Source: Candidatus Obscuribacter sp. (GTDB lineage Bacteria; Cyanobacteriota; Vampirovibrionia; Obscuribacterales; Obscuribacteraceae). From it: DNA of 64,000 nucleotides. Both the position numbers and the translations under genes were made by a program. The stretch spans positions 1,302,001 through 1,366,000 of the forward strand of contig JADJQZ010000001.1 in the NCBI GenBank assembly GCA_016712465.1. The letters are read 5' to 3'. Shown here piece by piece: positions 36,813-45,213 of this stretch (position 1 is the stretch's first letter; each line of letters begins with the position of its first letter). The notes under the pieces are model-generated. The model saw only the letters and a program-made list of their open reading frames with translations, ran no database searches and had not been told where the DNA came from.

Positions 36813-37349
36813 ATGTCTCTCAAGCCTCTTTTCGCCGCTCTCGCCGTCGTAGTCGGACTTTCCTTCACTGCTCCTGCTCTAGCCCAAGATGCTTTCGGTT
36901 CCGGCCCCGGAGGCGGTTCTTCTACCGCTGACGAGTCCAACGGACACATGGGCACACAAGCTTATGGAACACAGACAACCGGTTCACAGACTCAACAGTT
37001 GAACCTGGGTCAGTCGCCCACCCTGCAAGGTGCCACCAACGGTACCATCGCTCCTCAAGGTGTAGAAGCGACCGTAGTTCAGGGTGTGAACACTGCCGGT
37101 ACTGTCCGTGTAAACAACTTGGCTAACTTGGAAGCCTTGCTCAACATCATCGCCAACGGTATGGAAATCCTGGGTATCGCCTGGGGCGGACCGACCATGA
37201 TCATGGGCTTCATGCACATGGCTGCCGGTTCCCATGACGCCATGAAGAAAGTACTGTTCGGAGCTGCCGGCGTAACCGGTGGTTTGGCAACACCCGGTTG
37301 CATCAACTGGCTCGTTGCTTCCGCCCGCGACGCTGCTCTCTTCAACTAA
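36813..37349 (+). CDS. VirB2/TrbC-pilin-like secreted protein, copy 3 of 3
   Basis: 178 residues, with the ribosome site GGAGGAG. The signal peptide (MSLKPLFAALAVVVGLSFTA) is clearly different from those of copies 1 and 2, yet from APALAQDAFG onward the protein is identical to both, and the DNA differs from copy 1 at very few silent sites. The sharp change from different to identical sequence at the signal-peptide cleavage region points to recent gene conversion or cassette-like copying of the mature part. Confidence 0.85.
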   Translation: MSLKPLFAALAVVVGLSFTAPALAQDAFGSGPGGGSSTADESNGHMGTQAYGTQTTGSQTQQLNLGQSPTLQGATNGTIAPQGVEATVVQGVNTAGTVRVNNLANLEALLNIIANGMEILGIAWGGPTMIMGFMHMAAGSHDAMKKVLFGAAGVTGGLATPGCINWLVASARDAALFN

Positions 37350-37378
37350 CACCTTTTCCCCGCCAACGCCAGCCAGAG

Positions 37379-37400
37379 ACCTCCCGCAAGGGGGGTTTTT
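37379..37400 (+). terminator. Rho-independent terminator after copy 3
   Basis: ACCTCCC-GCAA-GGGGGGT (with one G-T pair), then TTTT. It lies 30 bp after the stop codon. Confidence 0.75.
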
Positions 37401-37499
37401 GGTATGGAGGGATTTTTATTGCAGTTTCCCCGGTAGCTAAAAGCGGTCGCTATGGGTAAGCTTAGGAGGCTTGGTTTGGTTTTGCCGAAAGAGGTTTAA

Positions 37500-38240
37500 G
37501 TGGAAGCTGGTATCGATTCTGATTCAGACTCGCTGGGTAGTGAAGCGGCGCGCTTACTTCGTTACGAAAGACAGCTTGGTCTTCCTGGTTTCAGTCAAAC
37601 TCAGCAAGAGAAGCTCTTTATGGGTTCCGTGCTTTTGCTCGGGGCCTCCTTCGTTTCTCGCACCGTGGCTATGAGTCTGGCTCAGAGCGGCGTGGGAACT
37701 ATCAAGCTGGCCTCCGCCTCACTTTCTGAATTAAGCAGTGCCAGGCAGTTCCTCTCTTCTGTGGAAACCCCTGATTCCAAGCTCAGTTTTCAATTGCTTT
37801 CCGAACCCCTGATGGGGCACCTGGAAGAATTGATGGTGGCTTATGATGTAATCGTGGATGGAGTGGAGCGCTGGCAAACCAAACTATTGGCTTCCGATGT
37901 GGCCATGCGTCTCGGGAAGCCGCTTGTGCACAGCCATTCATCTGGTCTGCGCTGTCAGGTTTATTGCATGGTGCCCGGTCGTTCCATGTGCTTGCGTTGT
38001 TTGCTCATTCAACTGGAAATGGAGGATTTTCCCCGGGAAGAAGCTTCCCGGTTTTCCTCCTTGCCTGCGCTGGAGAGCATTGTGGGAGGGTTTCAGGCCC
38101 TGGAAGTGATAAAGCTGCTCTCGGGTTTGGGCGTCAGCCAGGGCAATGAACTGATGCGCTTTGATGGGCTGAGCGGTGAGTTGGAAGTGCTGCGCGGATT
38201 GGATCCTAAGTCTGATTGCCCCGACTGCGGCAGACCTTAG
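37500..38240 (+). CDS. ThiF/MoeB-like (E1-type) protein with a degenerate nucleotide-binding loop
   Basis: 246 residues from GTG (AGAGG upstream). The opening RYERQLGLPGFSQTQQEKLFMGSVLLLGAS follows ThiF/MoeB/HesA enzymes, which adenylate the C-terminus of ubiquitin-like sulfur carriers. However, the GxGGxGS loop reads GASFVSR (48-54), and the acidic residue that binds ribose, normally at the end of strand two (LVD), reads LAS (70-72). The central DVIVDGVERWQTKLLASDVAM and the zinc pairs CLRC (164-167) and CPDC (240-243) are kept. It is probably a non-catalytic relative that still binds a partner. It starts 100 bp after copy 3's terminator. Confidence 0.75.
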   Translation: MEAGIDSDSDSLGSEAARLLRYERQLGLPGFSQTQQEKLFMGSVLLLGASFVSRTVAMSLAQSGVGTIKLASASLSELSSARQFLSSVETPDSKLSFQLLSEPLMGHLEELMVAYDVIVDGVERWQTKLLASDVAMRLGKPLVHSHSSGLRCQVYCMVPGRSMCLRCLLIQLEMEDFPREEASRFSSLPALESIVGGFQALEVIKLLSGLGVSQGNELMRFDGLSGELEVLRGLDPKSDCPDCGRP

Positions 38241-39037
38241 TTGACGTCATCGTCATCCACGGGCGGAGCGCTGGCCTCCCGTAAGGCTGTCAGAATTGTC
38301 AGCGACTTGTCCTTATACTTGCGCTTAATGAGGGTGGAGAGCATATCCCACTGCCTCGCCGTTTCTCTCACCGCCAGTTCGCGGGCGGCTCTGAAATAGG
38401 TGGTGCCGCCCAGTTTTTCGGCGCCCTCTTCTTCGGTTTCCATGGGTCTGCCGCCATCATCGATGGTGCTGCCGTTCAATGCCTTATAGTCGGGGTCGGT
38501 GACCTTGCTCCAGTCCACCAGGTCTATTTGGTAGGGATCGAATGTTTTGTCCTTGCGGTTTTTGAGGCGTTCTGATTCCAGTTCCAGATATTTTGAGTGA
38601 CTGTAGAAGTCCTGGCTGGCCCTCAACAGGGCTCCCAGGTGCTTGAGGGCGCGGTACCGATCTTTGGGATTGCTGTCTGCATCATGGCAGTAGTTGATGA
38701 TTTTCTTTTGCTCTCTATCAAGAAAGCTGAGGGAACTCTTCAATTTGCCTTTTGAAAAAAAGAACTGCCCGGTGGAAGGCAGTGTCTGATCGCCGCTTTC
38801 AATCAAGACTGCCAGATTCTTCGAGGAAAACTTATTACCCAGGGCTTCTCTGGTAATGGATCCATGGATGGAGCGCCCATCTTTGTCTTTGAGCGCGAAG
38901 GCATGTGCTTCCTTGATGCATGCCAGGCTCAGTACCAATGCCAGTCCGGTGCCGAAGACCGAAAACAAGCCGTCCCTTGAGATGCCGTATATCTTTTGAC
39001 TATATCCTCTGCTCGTGAAGGCTTTTGCTTTTTTCAT
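38237..39037 (-). CDS. Secreted HET-C/phospholipase-C-like protein
   Basis: 266 residues from the ATG at 39037 (GCGGAAAA upstream). The longer frame to 39133 lacks a ribosome site. A Lys-rich signal peptide (GLFSVFGTGLALVLSLACIKEAHA) is followed by HGSITREAL (His58), CHDAD (His118), ALKHLGALL (His133) and SQDFYSHSKYLELE (Asp143, His147). The HxSITxxAL and DFYSHS motifs are those of HET-C and related zinc-dependent phospholipase C/P1-nuclease folds. The metal and substrate are not determined. It ends 4 bp inside the convergent ThiF-like gene. Confidence 0.65.
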   Translation of the reverse strand: MKKAKAFTSRGYSQKIYGISRDGLFSVFGTGLALVLSLACIKEAHAFALKDKDGRSIHGSITREALGNKFSSKNLAVLIESGDQTLPSTGQFFFSKGKLKSSLSFLDREQKKIINYCHDADSNPKDRYRALKHLGALLRASQDFYSHSKYLELESERLKNRKDKTFDPYQIDLVDWSKVTDPDYKALNGSTIDDGGRPMETEEEGAEKLGGTTYFRAARELAVRETARQWDMLSTLIKRKYKDKSLTILTALREASAPPVDDDDVN

Positions 39038-39198
39038 TTTTCCGCGTCTTTGCCGGTAAATTGCATTATTCATCACTATAGTGCCAATATTTTCCCTCTG
39101 CCCGAACCTTTCAAGAATTACTCTTACATACAACCAATTTCCGCTTTGGCGCTTTGCTGTATGGTAGCTCTGTATTTTTGAAATTTAAGGAAGGCAAG

Positions 39199-40065
39199 AT
39201 GAGTTTAGCGGCCGTAAACGCCCAGGCTGGCATTAAAGGTCCTCTCAAGGAGCTTCAGTTCGTTGCCTTTGACGTGGAAACCACCGGCTTGTCGGCTATT
39301 GCCTGTCGCCTGGTGGAACTTTCCGGTGTTAAGTTCGATGTCTGGCATCGGGATGTCTCCACCTTCAGCTCCCTTATCAATCCCGGCTCGCCGATTCCGC
39401 CTGAAGTTTCCAAAATTCACGGCATCACCGATGACATGGTTAAGGATGCGCCAAAAGCCGAGCAGGTTCTGAGAGACTTCCTTCACTTTGCCAGGGGCGG
39501 AGTCTGGCTGGCTCACAACGCGCCCTTTGACGTGGAGTTCTTGAAAATCGAACTCTTGCGCCAGAAGCAGCCTCTTCCGGAGGTGATGGTTTTGGACACG
39601 CTCACTCTGGCCCAGGTCGTTTTAAGTGGACCGGAAAACTTCAAGCTCAAAACCCTGGCTGAATATTTTGGCTTCGGCGGCGCTGAGTATCACCGCGCCC
39701 TGGCCGATAGCGTCTATGTGGAGAAGCTCTTCGGTAAGCTTTTGGAAGTTTCTCACTTCACCACCGTGGAAGAACTGAACGGCACCGGAGCGCTCAAGAG
39801 CTTTAGTGACTGGGGGCGTCCCGCCAGCCGAGAGCATTTGCCCGAGAGTGTCAAAAGCCATATCTGCCTTCTGGAGGCGGCTATTGAAAGCAGTAGCACG
39901 GTCAAGCTCAAGTATCAGGGTGAGTTTCTCAGCACCCGCACGGTTCAGCCGGAAGCCGTCATTGAAAGCCGCGGCAGTTTATACTTAAGCGCATACTGCC
40001 TGAAGTCGAGAGCCCAGAGAACCTTCCGTGTCGATAGAATTGTTGAGGCGATCATTAATACATAG
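39199..40065 (+). CDS. DEDDh 3'-5' exonuclease with a C-terminal WYL domain
   Basis: 288 residues from the ATG at 39199 (AAGGAAGG upstream). The N-terminal ~180 residues are a DnaQ/polymerase-epsilon-like exonuclease: FVAFDVETTGL (Asp25, Glu27), INPGSPIPPEVSKIHGITDDMV, LAHNAPFDVEFL and EYHRALADSVY supply the DEDDh residues. The last ~70 residues (LLEAAIESSSTVKLKYQGEF...RGSLYLSAYCLKSRAQRTFR) look like a WYL domain, a ligand- or nucleic-acid-sensing module common in phage-defence and DNA-damage regulators. Role could be repair or defence. Confidence 0.8.
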   Translation: MSLAAVNAQAGIKGPLKELQFVAFDVETTGLSAIACRLVELSGVKFDVWHRDVSTFSSLINPGSPIPPEVSKIHGITDDMVKDAPKAEQVLRDFLHFARGGVWLAHNAPFDVEFLKIELLRQKQPLPEVMVLDTLTLAQVVLSGPENFKLKTLAEYFGFGGAEYHRALADSVYVEKLFGKLLEVSHFTTVEELNGTGALKSFSDWGRPASREHLPESVKSHICLLEAAIESSSTVKLKYQGEFLSTRTVQPEAVIESRGSLYLSAYCLKSRAQRTFRVDRIVEAIINT

Positions 40066-41323
40066 AGCCGGTTTCGGCTTGTTTCTGGCTGGGGCGGTAC
40101 TGCTTTCGCCCTGGCTCAATCCGTTCCCGTCTGAGTCGGCCCCTTTCTTCTTTCGTAAGCGTTCTTACAAGCTTGATGAGAAGGCTATACAGCAAGAAAG
40201 CGAGAAGGTCGAGCGCGACTTGAGCGGTAGCGATGACGAGAAAGGTAAATCGGGGCGGAAGCCGGAGGGCGAGAATCCGGCCGGTCGAGAGCCACTTGAT
40301 GATGCCCTGGCTCTGGAAGAGGGCGAGGACAAGGAAGCGGACAAGAATAAGCAGATTGAGAAGCATACACGCCTGGGGGACATGTTTTTTGCCCGGCGAG
40401 ATTTCACCAATGCTTTGATTGAGTATGAGGACGTACTCAAGCTTTCAGCCGATAATTTTAAATCCCATTACATGCTCGGCAAGGTCTTGATGAGTATGGC
40501 CGACTACGAAGAAGCTCTCAAGGAATTCGATCGCGTCGTGGCTATTCGCCCCACCTCCTCCGATGGCTATTTTATGAGGGCCGAGGCCTTGCGTATGATT
40601 GGCCGCTATGAAGAGGCCCGCCCCGACTATCTGCGCTCCCTGCGCATCGACAGCGGCAATGCCCTCGCTCATGCCTATCTGGGGGAGTGCTATCGCATGA
40701 AGGGCGCTTTTCGGGATGCCATTGCCGAGTGTAAGATTTCCTCGCGGTTGAAAAAAGATCTGGTAGTACCGCATTTGATACTGGCCCAGTGTTATAACTC
40801 AATTCGCTTGCCGGAGGAGTCTTGGAAAGAGTATCAAATCGCCATCAGTCTCAGCCCGAAAGATCCGGTCGTGCATGCCCGTTACGGGCTGGCTCTGGGC
40901 AAGCAGAATAAGTGGAAGGAAGCCCTTGCTCAGCTCCTGACGGCCACCGATCTTGACCCCAGTTATTCGGAAGGACATGTGGGGTTGTCCTGGGTTCTGG
41001 CCAGTACCGGCAAGTTGGAAGAGGCCTTGAAGGAGGCCCGCCTGGCTGTGTCCCTTGCCCCGAATGATCCCGACAGCCATTCCAATTTGGCCTGGGTCTA
41101 TTCTAAAAATAAGGACCATCTTTCAGCCGTAATCGAGTATCGGCTGGCCTTGCAGATTGATCCCAAGAATGGTCAATTGCACAAGGCTCTCGGTCTGGAG
41201 TTTAAGGATCTGGGTGATACGAATTCTGCCATAGCGCAGCTCCTCAGCGCTCGCAAGCTCTTGCCGGCCGACTATGAAGTGAAATTGGCTCTCGACTCTT
41301 TAATGCCCAAAGGCAAGAATTAG
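40028..41323 (+). CDS. Membrane-anchored tetratricopeptide-repeat protein
   Basis: 431 residues. It starts at a GTG inside the last 38 bp of the exonuclease gene. One N-terminal hydrophobic helix (AGFGLFLAGAVLLSPWL) anchors it, a charged linker follows (to about residue 105), then about eight TPRs (for example LGDMFFARRDFTNALIEYED, YLGECYRMKGAFRDAIAEC, NLAWVYSKNKDHLSAVIEYR). Classical TPRs, unlike the kinesin-light-chain type of the gene at 3239. Probably a scaffold. Confidence 0.8.
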   Translation: MSIELLRRSLIHRAGFGLFLAGAVLLSPWLNPFPSESAPFFFRKRSYKLDEKAIQQESEKVERDLSGSDDEKGKSGRKPEGENPAGREPLDDALALEEGEDKEADKNKQIEKHTRLGDMFFARRDFTNALIEYEDVLKLSADNFKSHYMLGKVLMSMADYEEALKEFDRVVAIRPTSSDGYFMRAEALRMIGRYEEARPDYLRSLRIDSGNALAHAYLGECYRMKGAFRDAIAECKISSRLKKDLVVPHLILAQCYNSIRLPEESWKEYQIAISLSPKDPVVHARYGLALGKQNKWKEALAQLLTATDLDPSYSEGHVGLSWVLASTGKLEEALKEARLAVSLAPNDPDSHSNLAWVYSKNKDHLSAVIEYRLALQIDPKNGQLHKALGLEFKDLGDTNSAIAQLLSARKLLPADYEVKLALDSLMPKGKN

Positions 41324-41331
41324 GCGCCGCA

Positions 41332-41967
41332 CTATTTCTTGCTGCTGCCTGGTTTGATGGGAGCGGAGCCGTCTTTGCACATAGGGCAAAGCTCAGCTTC
41401 GTAGGTCTCCAGATTGAGGGCGATCAGGCTAAAGAAGGGCAGTCCAAATTGTGCTTTGCCGCCGCTTCTGTCTATCAAGGCTGCCACTGCTACCGGTGTG
41501 GCGCCCAGCGCCTTGATAAGCTCCACTACTTTCTTGGCCGAGCCGCCGGTGGTAGTGACGTCTTCCACCACCAGCACCTTCTCTCCCGGGCGTAGTTCAA
41601 CGCCGCGTCTGATTGAAAACTCGGCGCCGCCGCCCTCTCTCTCCGCGAAGACCGCTCTCACCTGTTTGCTGCCGGAGCCGTTGCCTGAGGCTGCCGCATC
41701 GCCGGTGGTGTCACGCAGTTCATTCAAGGCGATAGCCATGTAGACTTCCATGTGCACGGCGCCAAGGGCCGGACCCACTACTACTTCGGGTTCAATACCG
41801 GCAGCTTTGATTTTGCCGGCCAGGGTGCGTGCCAGTGCCAGTCCGTGTTCCGGATACTGCAAGACTTTCTGGCATTGCATGTACTGATCGGAATGCAGCC
41901 CGCTGGTGAGGAGAAAGTGCCCGCTTTGCCAGGCCTGGACCGACTTAAGTAGTTCTTCCGGCTTCAC
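41332..41967 (-). CDS. pyrE: Orotate phosphoribosyltransferase
   Basis: 211 residues from GTG (GAGGGGG upstream). PyrE joins orotate to PRPP, giving OMP in pyrimidine synthesis. The PRPP-binding motif VLVVEDVTTTGGSAKKVVEL is intact, along with LTSGLHSDQYMQCQKVLQ at the N-terminus. A short CPMCKD near the C-terminus is an unusual CxxC. It is a single-gene unit convergent with the TPR gene, with its 3' end 8 bp from it. Confidence 0.92.
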   Translation of the reverse strand: MKPEELLKSVQAWQSGHFLLTSGLHSDQYMQCQKVLQYPEHGLALARTLAGKIKAAGIEPEVVVGPALGAVHMEVYMAIALNELRDTTGDAAASGNGSGSKQVRAVFAEREGGGAEFSIRRGVELRPGEKVLVVEDVTTTGGSAKKVVELIKALGATPVAVAALIDRSGGKAQFGLPFFSLIALNLETYEAELCPMCKDGSAPIKPGSSKK

Positions 41968-42288
41968 TTTTGCCCCCTCTCATTCAATAACCCTGCTCAA
42001 CGGTCTTATGTTAGTACCCGGCCCCTGCCTACTTGCATGAAAGTTCCCACATAATTTTAAAATTGATTTCTCAGCCGCGGTCCTTTGGAGCGATAGAGCG
42101 GGCTGGAATTGGTTTAAAATAGCCCTTTCGGGAGCGGTGCCTCTCACTATGGCAAGTCCGGCGCGCAAGCGCTTTCCAATGGCGGAACAGCCCTCAGACC
42201 GGATCAATTGCTTTCATGAGACTGAAATAAATCAGCTCTAAACCCGAACAATGTCAGGAATCTCTTCAGGAAGCATAGGAACGGAACG
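41968..42288. other. Intergenic stretch with no recognised gene
   Basis: About 320 bp between the divergent pyrE and puuD-like genes. The short minus-strand frame 41980-42207 has no ribosome site and is not supported. No clear promoter or hairpin is picked out. Confidence 0.4.
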
Positions 42289-43074
42289 GTGAATAAAGCG
42301 GATAGAAAGCCCTTAATTGGAATAAATCTGGATATCAAAGGGGGACCTCCGGAAGAGGCCGCTATTCAGACTACTTATACCGACGCAATCTTGAAAAGCG
42401 GTGGCGTGCCGGTACTGTTGCCGCCCATGGAGGAAGCCGATCTTTATATCGCTTTGAGCCGACTGGACGGACTGATGCTGATTGGCGGGGCTGACTACTG
42501 CCCTTCCCTTTACAACGAAGAGCCCCACGACAAGCTTGACCTGGCCCACGACCGCCGTCAGCAGTTTGATCTGGCTCTCGCTCGTCAGGCTCTTGCCAAT
42601 CAGCACTTGCCGATTCTGGGAATCTGTCTGGGTGCGCAGTTGATCAATATCTTGCAGGGCGGCTCCCTGGTTCAGGACATCAAAACCTTCATTCCTGAAT
42701 CCACTATTGAGCATGTCAGCGTCAATGGTTGGAAGGACGGCTTCACTCAGCATCCGGTCAAACTCTTACCGGACACGCAGATAGCCCGTATTTACGGCAA
42801 TAACAATTTTGCCGTACCTACTTCTCATCACCAGAGCGTCAAGCAACTGGGGCGCGGCTTGATGGTTTCCGCTGAAGCGGAAGACGGGGTTGTGGAAGCC
42901 ATTGAAATGCCGGAACGTACTTTTGTCATTGGCGTGCAGTGGCATCCTGAGCGGGATTACCCTACCAACAAGCCTCTTTTCGATGAACTGGTAGCCGTGT
43001 CTTTGAACAACCTATCGACCAATTCGTCGCCTTCCAATCTTCTATCGGCAGACAATATAAGGAACCGCTCATGA
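42289..43074 (+). CDS. PuuD-like class I glutamine amidotransferase (gamma-glutamyl hydrolase family)
   Basis: 261 residues from GTG. The catalytic triad is visible: nucleophile elbow ILGICLGAQLINI, and the His and Glu of VQWHPERDYP. GGADYCPSLYNEE and HHQSVKQLG are family signatures. PuuD-type enzymes hydrolyse gamma-glutamyl-GABA or similar amides; the substrate here is uncertain. Its stop overlaps the ATG of the following epimerase (ATGA), so the two are translated together. Confidence 0.85.
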   Translation: MNKADRKPLIGINLDIKGGPPEEAAIQTTYTDAILKSGGVPVLLPPMEEADLYIALSRLDGLMLIGGADYCPSLYNEEPHDKLDLAHDRRQQFDLALARQALANQHLPILGICLGAQLINILQGGSLVQDIKTFIPESTIEHVSVNGWKDGFTQHPVKLLPDTQIARIYGNNNFAVPTSHHQSVKQLGRGLMVSAEAEDGVVEAIEMPERTFVIGVQWHPERDYPTNKPLFDELVAVSLNNLSTNSSPSNLLSADNIRNRS

Positions 43075-44051
43075 CGCAGGGAAAACGCAGCATCTTAATT
43101 ACCGGCGGCGCCGGCTTTATCGGTAGTCATTTGAGTGAGCGGTTTCTTTCTCTGGGAGACTGCGTCACCGTCATAGACAACTTCAATGATTTCTACAATC
43201 CGCTTCTGAAGCGCCGCAACGTCGCCGCTTTTGCCGGGAATGCCAATTACAATCTGGTGGAAGGCGATATTAGAAACAGCGAAGACCTCGATAGAGCCTT
43301 CAGTCACGGTCCTTTCGACGTGGTCATCCATCTGGCGGCCATGGCCGGGGTGCGTCCCTCTCTGGAGCAGCCTGCCTATTACTTTGATGTGAACGTCAAC
43401 GGCACCCAGAAACTACTTGATCATATTTTGCCGACGGTAGAGCGCACACGACTGGTTTTCGCCTCTTCCAGTTCGGTATACGGGGAACGGGCCGGAGAGC
43501 CCTTTAAAGAGACAGACCGTGTCTGTGAGCCGATTTCACCCTATGCGGCCAGCAAAGCTTCCAATGAATTGCAGCTTTATGCCTGCCATTATGCTACCGG
43601 TCTGGCCGTTACCTGCCTGCGATTTTTTACGGTCTTCGGGCCCCGCCAGAGACCAGATCTGGCTATTCACAAGTTTTGCCATTTGATCGACGCCGGTAAG
43701 CCGGTGGAACTCTTTGGCGACGGCTCCACCAGGCGTGATTACACCTTTGTCGGTGACATTGTCAGCGGCATCGAAAGCGCTATGAGTTATGACTTCAAAG
43801 GTTACGACATTATCAACCTGGGCCGCTCGGAGCCGGTCGGTTTGTTGGAGATGGTGCAAGCCCTTGAGCGGCACCTGGGCAAGAAAGCCGATATCGTCTT
43901 CAAACCCATGCAGGTGGGTGATGTTCCCTATACCTATGCTGACATCTCCCATGCCCGGCAAGTGCTTGGCTACAGCCCCGTTACCAGTTTTGACGAGGGT
44001 GTGAGGCGCTTTGTGGAATGGTTCAAGGAGAGCCGTGCAGTCCCGGTTTGA
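43071..44051 (+). CDS. NAD-dependent UDP-sugar epimerase (UDP-glucuronate 4-epimerase type)
   Basis: 326 residues, overlapping the upstream gene by 4 bp. Extended SDR: ITGGAGFIGSHLSERF binds NAD, the active site is FASSSSVYGE plus YAASKASNE (Ser, Tyr, Lys). The insert FFTVFGPRQRPDLAI and FVGDIVSGIESAM fit UDP-glucuronate 4-epimerases, which supply galacturonate for surface polysaccharides. Exact substrate not proven. Confidence 0.88.
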   Translation: MTQGKRSILITGGAGFIGSHLSERFLSLGDCVTVIDNFNDFYNPLLKRRNVAAFAGNANYNLVEGDIRNSEDLDRAFSHGPFDVVIHLAAMAGVRPSLEQPAYYFDVNVNGTQKLLDHILPTVERTRLVFASSSSVYGERAGEPFKETDRVCEPISPYAASKASNELQLYACHYATGLAVTCLRFFTVFGPRQRPDLAIHKFCHLIDAGKPVELFGDGSTRRDYTFVGDIVSGIESAMSYDFKGYDIINLGRSEPVGLLEMVQALERHLGKKADIVFKPMQVGDVPYTYADISHARQVLGYSPVTSFDEGVRRFVEWFKESRAVPV

Positions 44052-44115
44052 ACTTGTGCCTGACTTCCGATTCTATACTTTTGTTTTGCGATGGCGTTTG
44101 TAGGTGGCCCTCGCC

Positions 44116-44143
44116 TTGACAGTCATGCCTCGCTATGGATAAT
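44116..44143 (+). promoter_or_regulatory. Promoter for the CAU tRNA
   Basis: TTGACA (44116-44121), a 16-bp spacer and GATAAT (44138-44143), placing the transcript start about 10 bp before the tRNA. Confidence 0.7.
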
Positions 44144-44160
44144 CTGAAATCCGACTGCAT

Positions 44161-44234
44161 GGCACGGTAGCTCAGTCGGCTAGAGCGGGCGACTCATAAC
44201 CGCCAGGTCGCGGGTTCGATTCCCGCCTGTGCCA
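44161..44234 (+). tRNA. tRNA with CAU anticodon, probably elongator tRNA-Met
   Basis: 74 nt without an encoded CCA. The acceptor stem GGCACGG/CTGTGCC has one G-T pair. D arm GCTC...GAGC, anticodon loop CTCATAA, variable loop AGGTC, T arm GCGGG-TTCGATT-CCCGC. The anticodon stem GGCGA/CCGCC has an A-C mismatch at the last pair (31-39). The body (AGGTCGCGGGTTCGA) resembles elongator tRNA-Met, but a CAU tRNA could also be the isoleucine tRNA modified by TilS, whose gene lies 1.1 kb downstream. Confidence 0.92.
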
Positions 44235-44275
44235 AATTTTCTCATCGCCTCAAGAGGCTATGTTTCGGTAATTTG

Positions 44276-44312
44276 AAATCCAGGTAGAGCTTGCTACCTG
44301 GATTTTGCTTTT
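44276..44312 (+). terminator. Terminator after the tRNA
   Basis: AAATCCAGGTAG-AGCTTG-CTACCTGGATTT (12-bp perfect stem) followed by TGCTTTT. It could also stop transcription of the convergent TonB-like gene. Confidence 0.75.
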
Positions 44313-44343
44313 GCCTGGTCTGAGTCAAGTACCGCTTCAGGTC

Positions 44344-45213
44344 TCAACGACCAGGCACTGTGTACTTTTCGACGTCGCCGAATTTGAAGAATTCCCTGTC
44401 CCCCCGGTCGGAGGTGATGATAGTGGCTGTTTCGTTTACGCGCTGCCGTTTGGAATTGCGCGGGAAGCGCAAAATGCTCGTGCCGTCGAGGGCGTAAATA
44501 GCATCCAGAAGCGCCTTATCGTAGTCCGGGTAGCCTGAAGGTTGGACGATACGAGCTTTGACGATGCGCTTGTCGTTGGAAACCCGCACAAAGAAGGTGG
44601 CTCTAGTGCCCAGCGGAATGTTTGGTCCCACTACCACTCGACCACGCTTTGCATCCCAGCGTGGTTCAACGTTTTCGGGGCTATTAATCAACTCTTGCAC
44701 ACCCGATTGTATAGACCAGAGCAGCCGGTTGTGCCATTTGTCCCATTCCACCATCAGCTCCTGATCGGCTGTGTCAGGGTCCTGGGCTTGCAAATCGGTA
44801 TCTTGGGCAGAAGCAGATCCTTTCAAAACGCCGCCCTGTTCCTGCAATTGCCCCTTCATTGGGCCGTCCAGCTGGTCTTCCTGCGCCTGACCTCGGTTCA
44901 AGCCGTCGTTCTGGTCCTGGGCCTGACCGCTGAGGCCGCTTCCCTGAGCTTCCCCTTCTAATTTTTTCTTCTTTTCCTTCACCACCGGTGCCAGCATGGG
45001 CACCGCCGGCTGGAAGGTTTGATTTTCCACGGCGCCGGTTTCTTGCACATTGCCCTGCAGGGGGGCATCGCAATAACCGGGAGCGGCTTGTAAGACCAGA
45101 CTGAGAGCGCTCACTGCCAGAGCCAGGCGCCCGGCCTTGCCCTTCAAGGTCGGCATATCCGACCCGGCAAGCGGGTTCGGTAGCGCTCTGAAGGAGTAAA
45201 ACCTCGTTTTCAT
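44344..45213 (-). CDS. Secreted protein with TonB-like C-terminal domain
   Basis: 289 residues from ATG at 45213; earlier TTG and later ATG (45156) starts are possible. A hydrophobic N-terminus (GRLALAVSALSLVLQAAPGY) is a signal or anchor. Residues ~75-170 are Gln/Gly/Asp-rich low complexity. The C-terminal ~100 residues (KWHNRLLWSIQSG...ATFFVRVSNDKRIVKARIVQ...DYDKALLDAIYAL) follow the TonB/TolA C-terminal fold, in which a strand-helix unit contacts an outer-membrane partner. No ExbB/ExbD genes are adjacent. Confidence 0.7.
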   Translation of the reverse strand: MKTRFYSFRALPNPLAGSDMPTLKGKAGRLALAVSALSLVLQAAPGYCDAPLQGNVQETGAVENQTFQPAVPMLAPVVKEKKKKLEGEAQGSGLSGQAQDQNDGLNRGQAQEDQLDGPMKGQLQEQGGVLKGSASAQDTDLQAQDPDTADQELMVEWDKWHNRLLWSIQSGVQELINSPENVEPRWDAKRGRVVVGPNIPLGTRATFFVRVSNDKRIVKARIVQPSGYPDYDKALLDAIYALDGTSILRFPRNSKRQRVNETATIITSDRGDREFFKFGDVEKYTVPGR

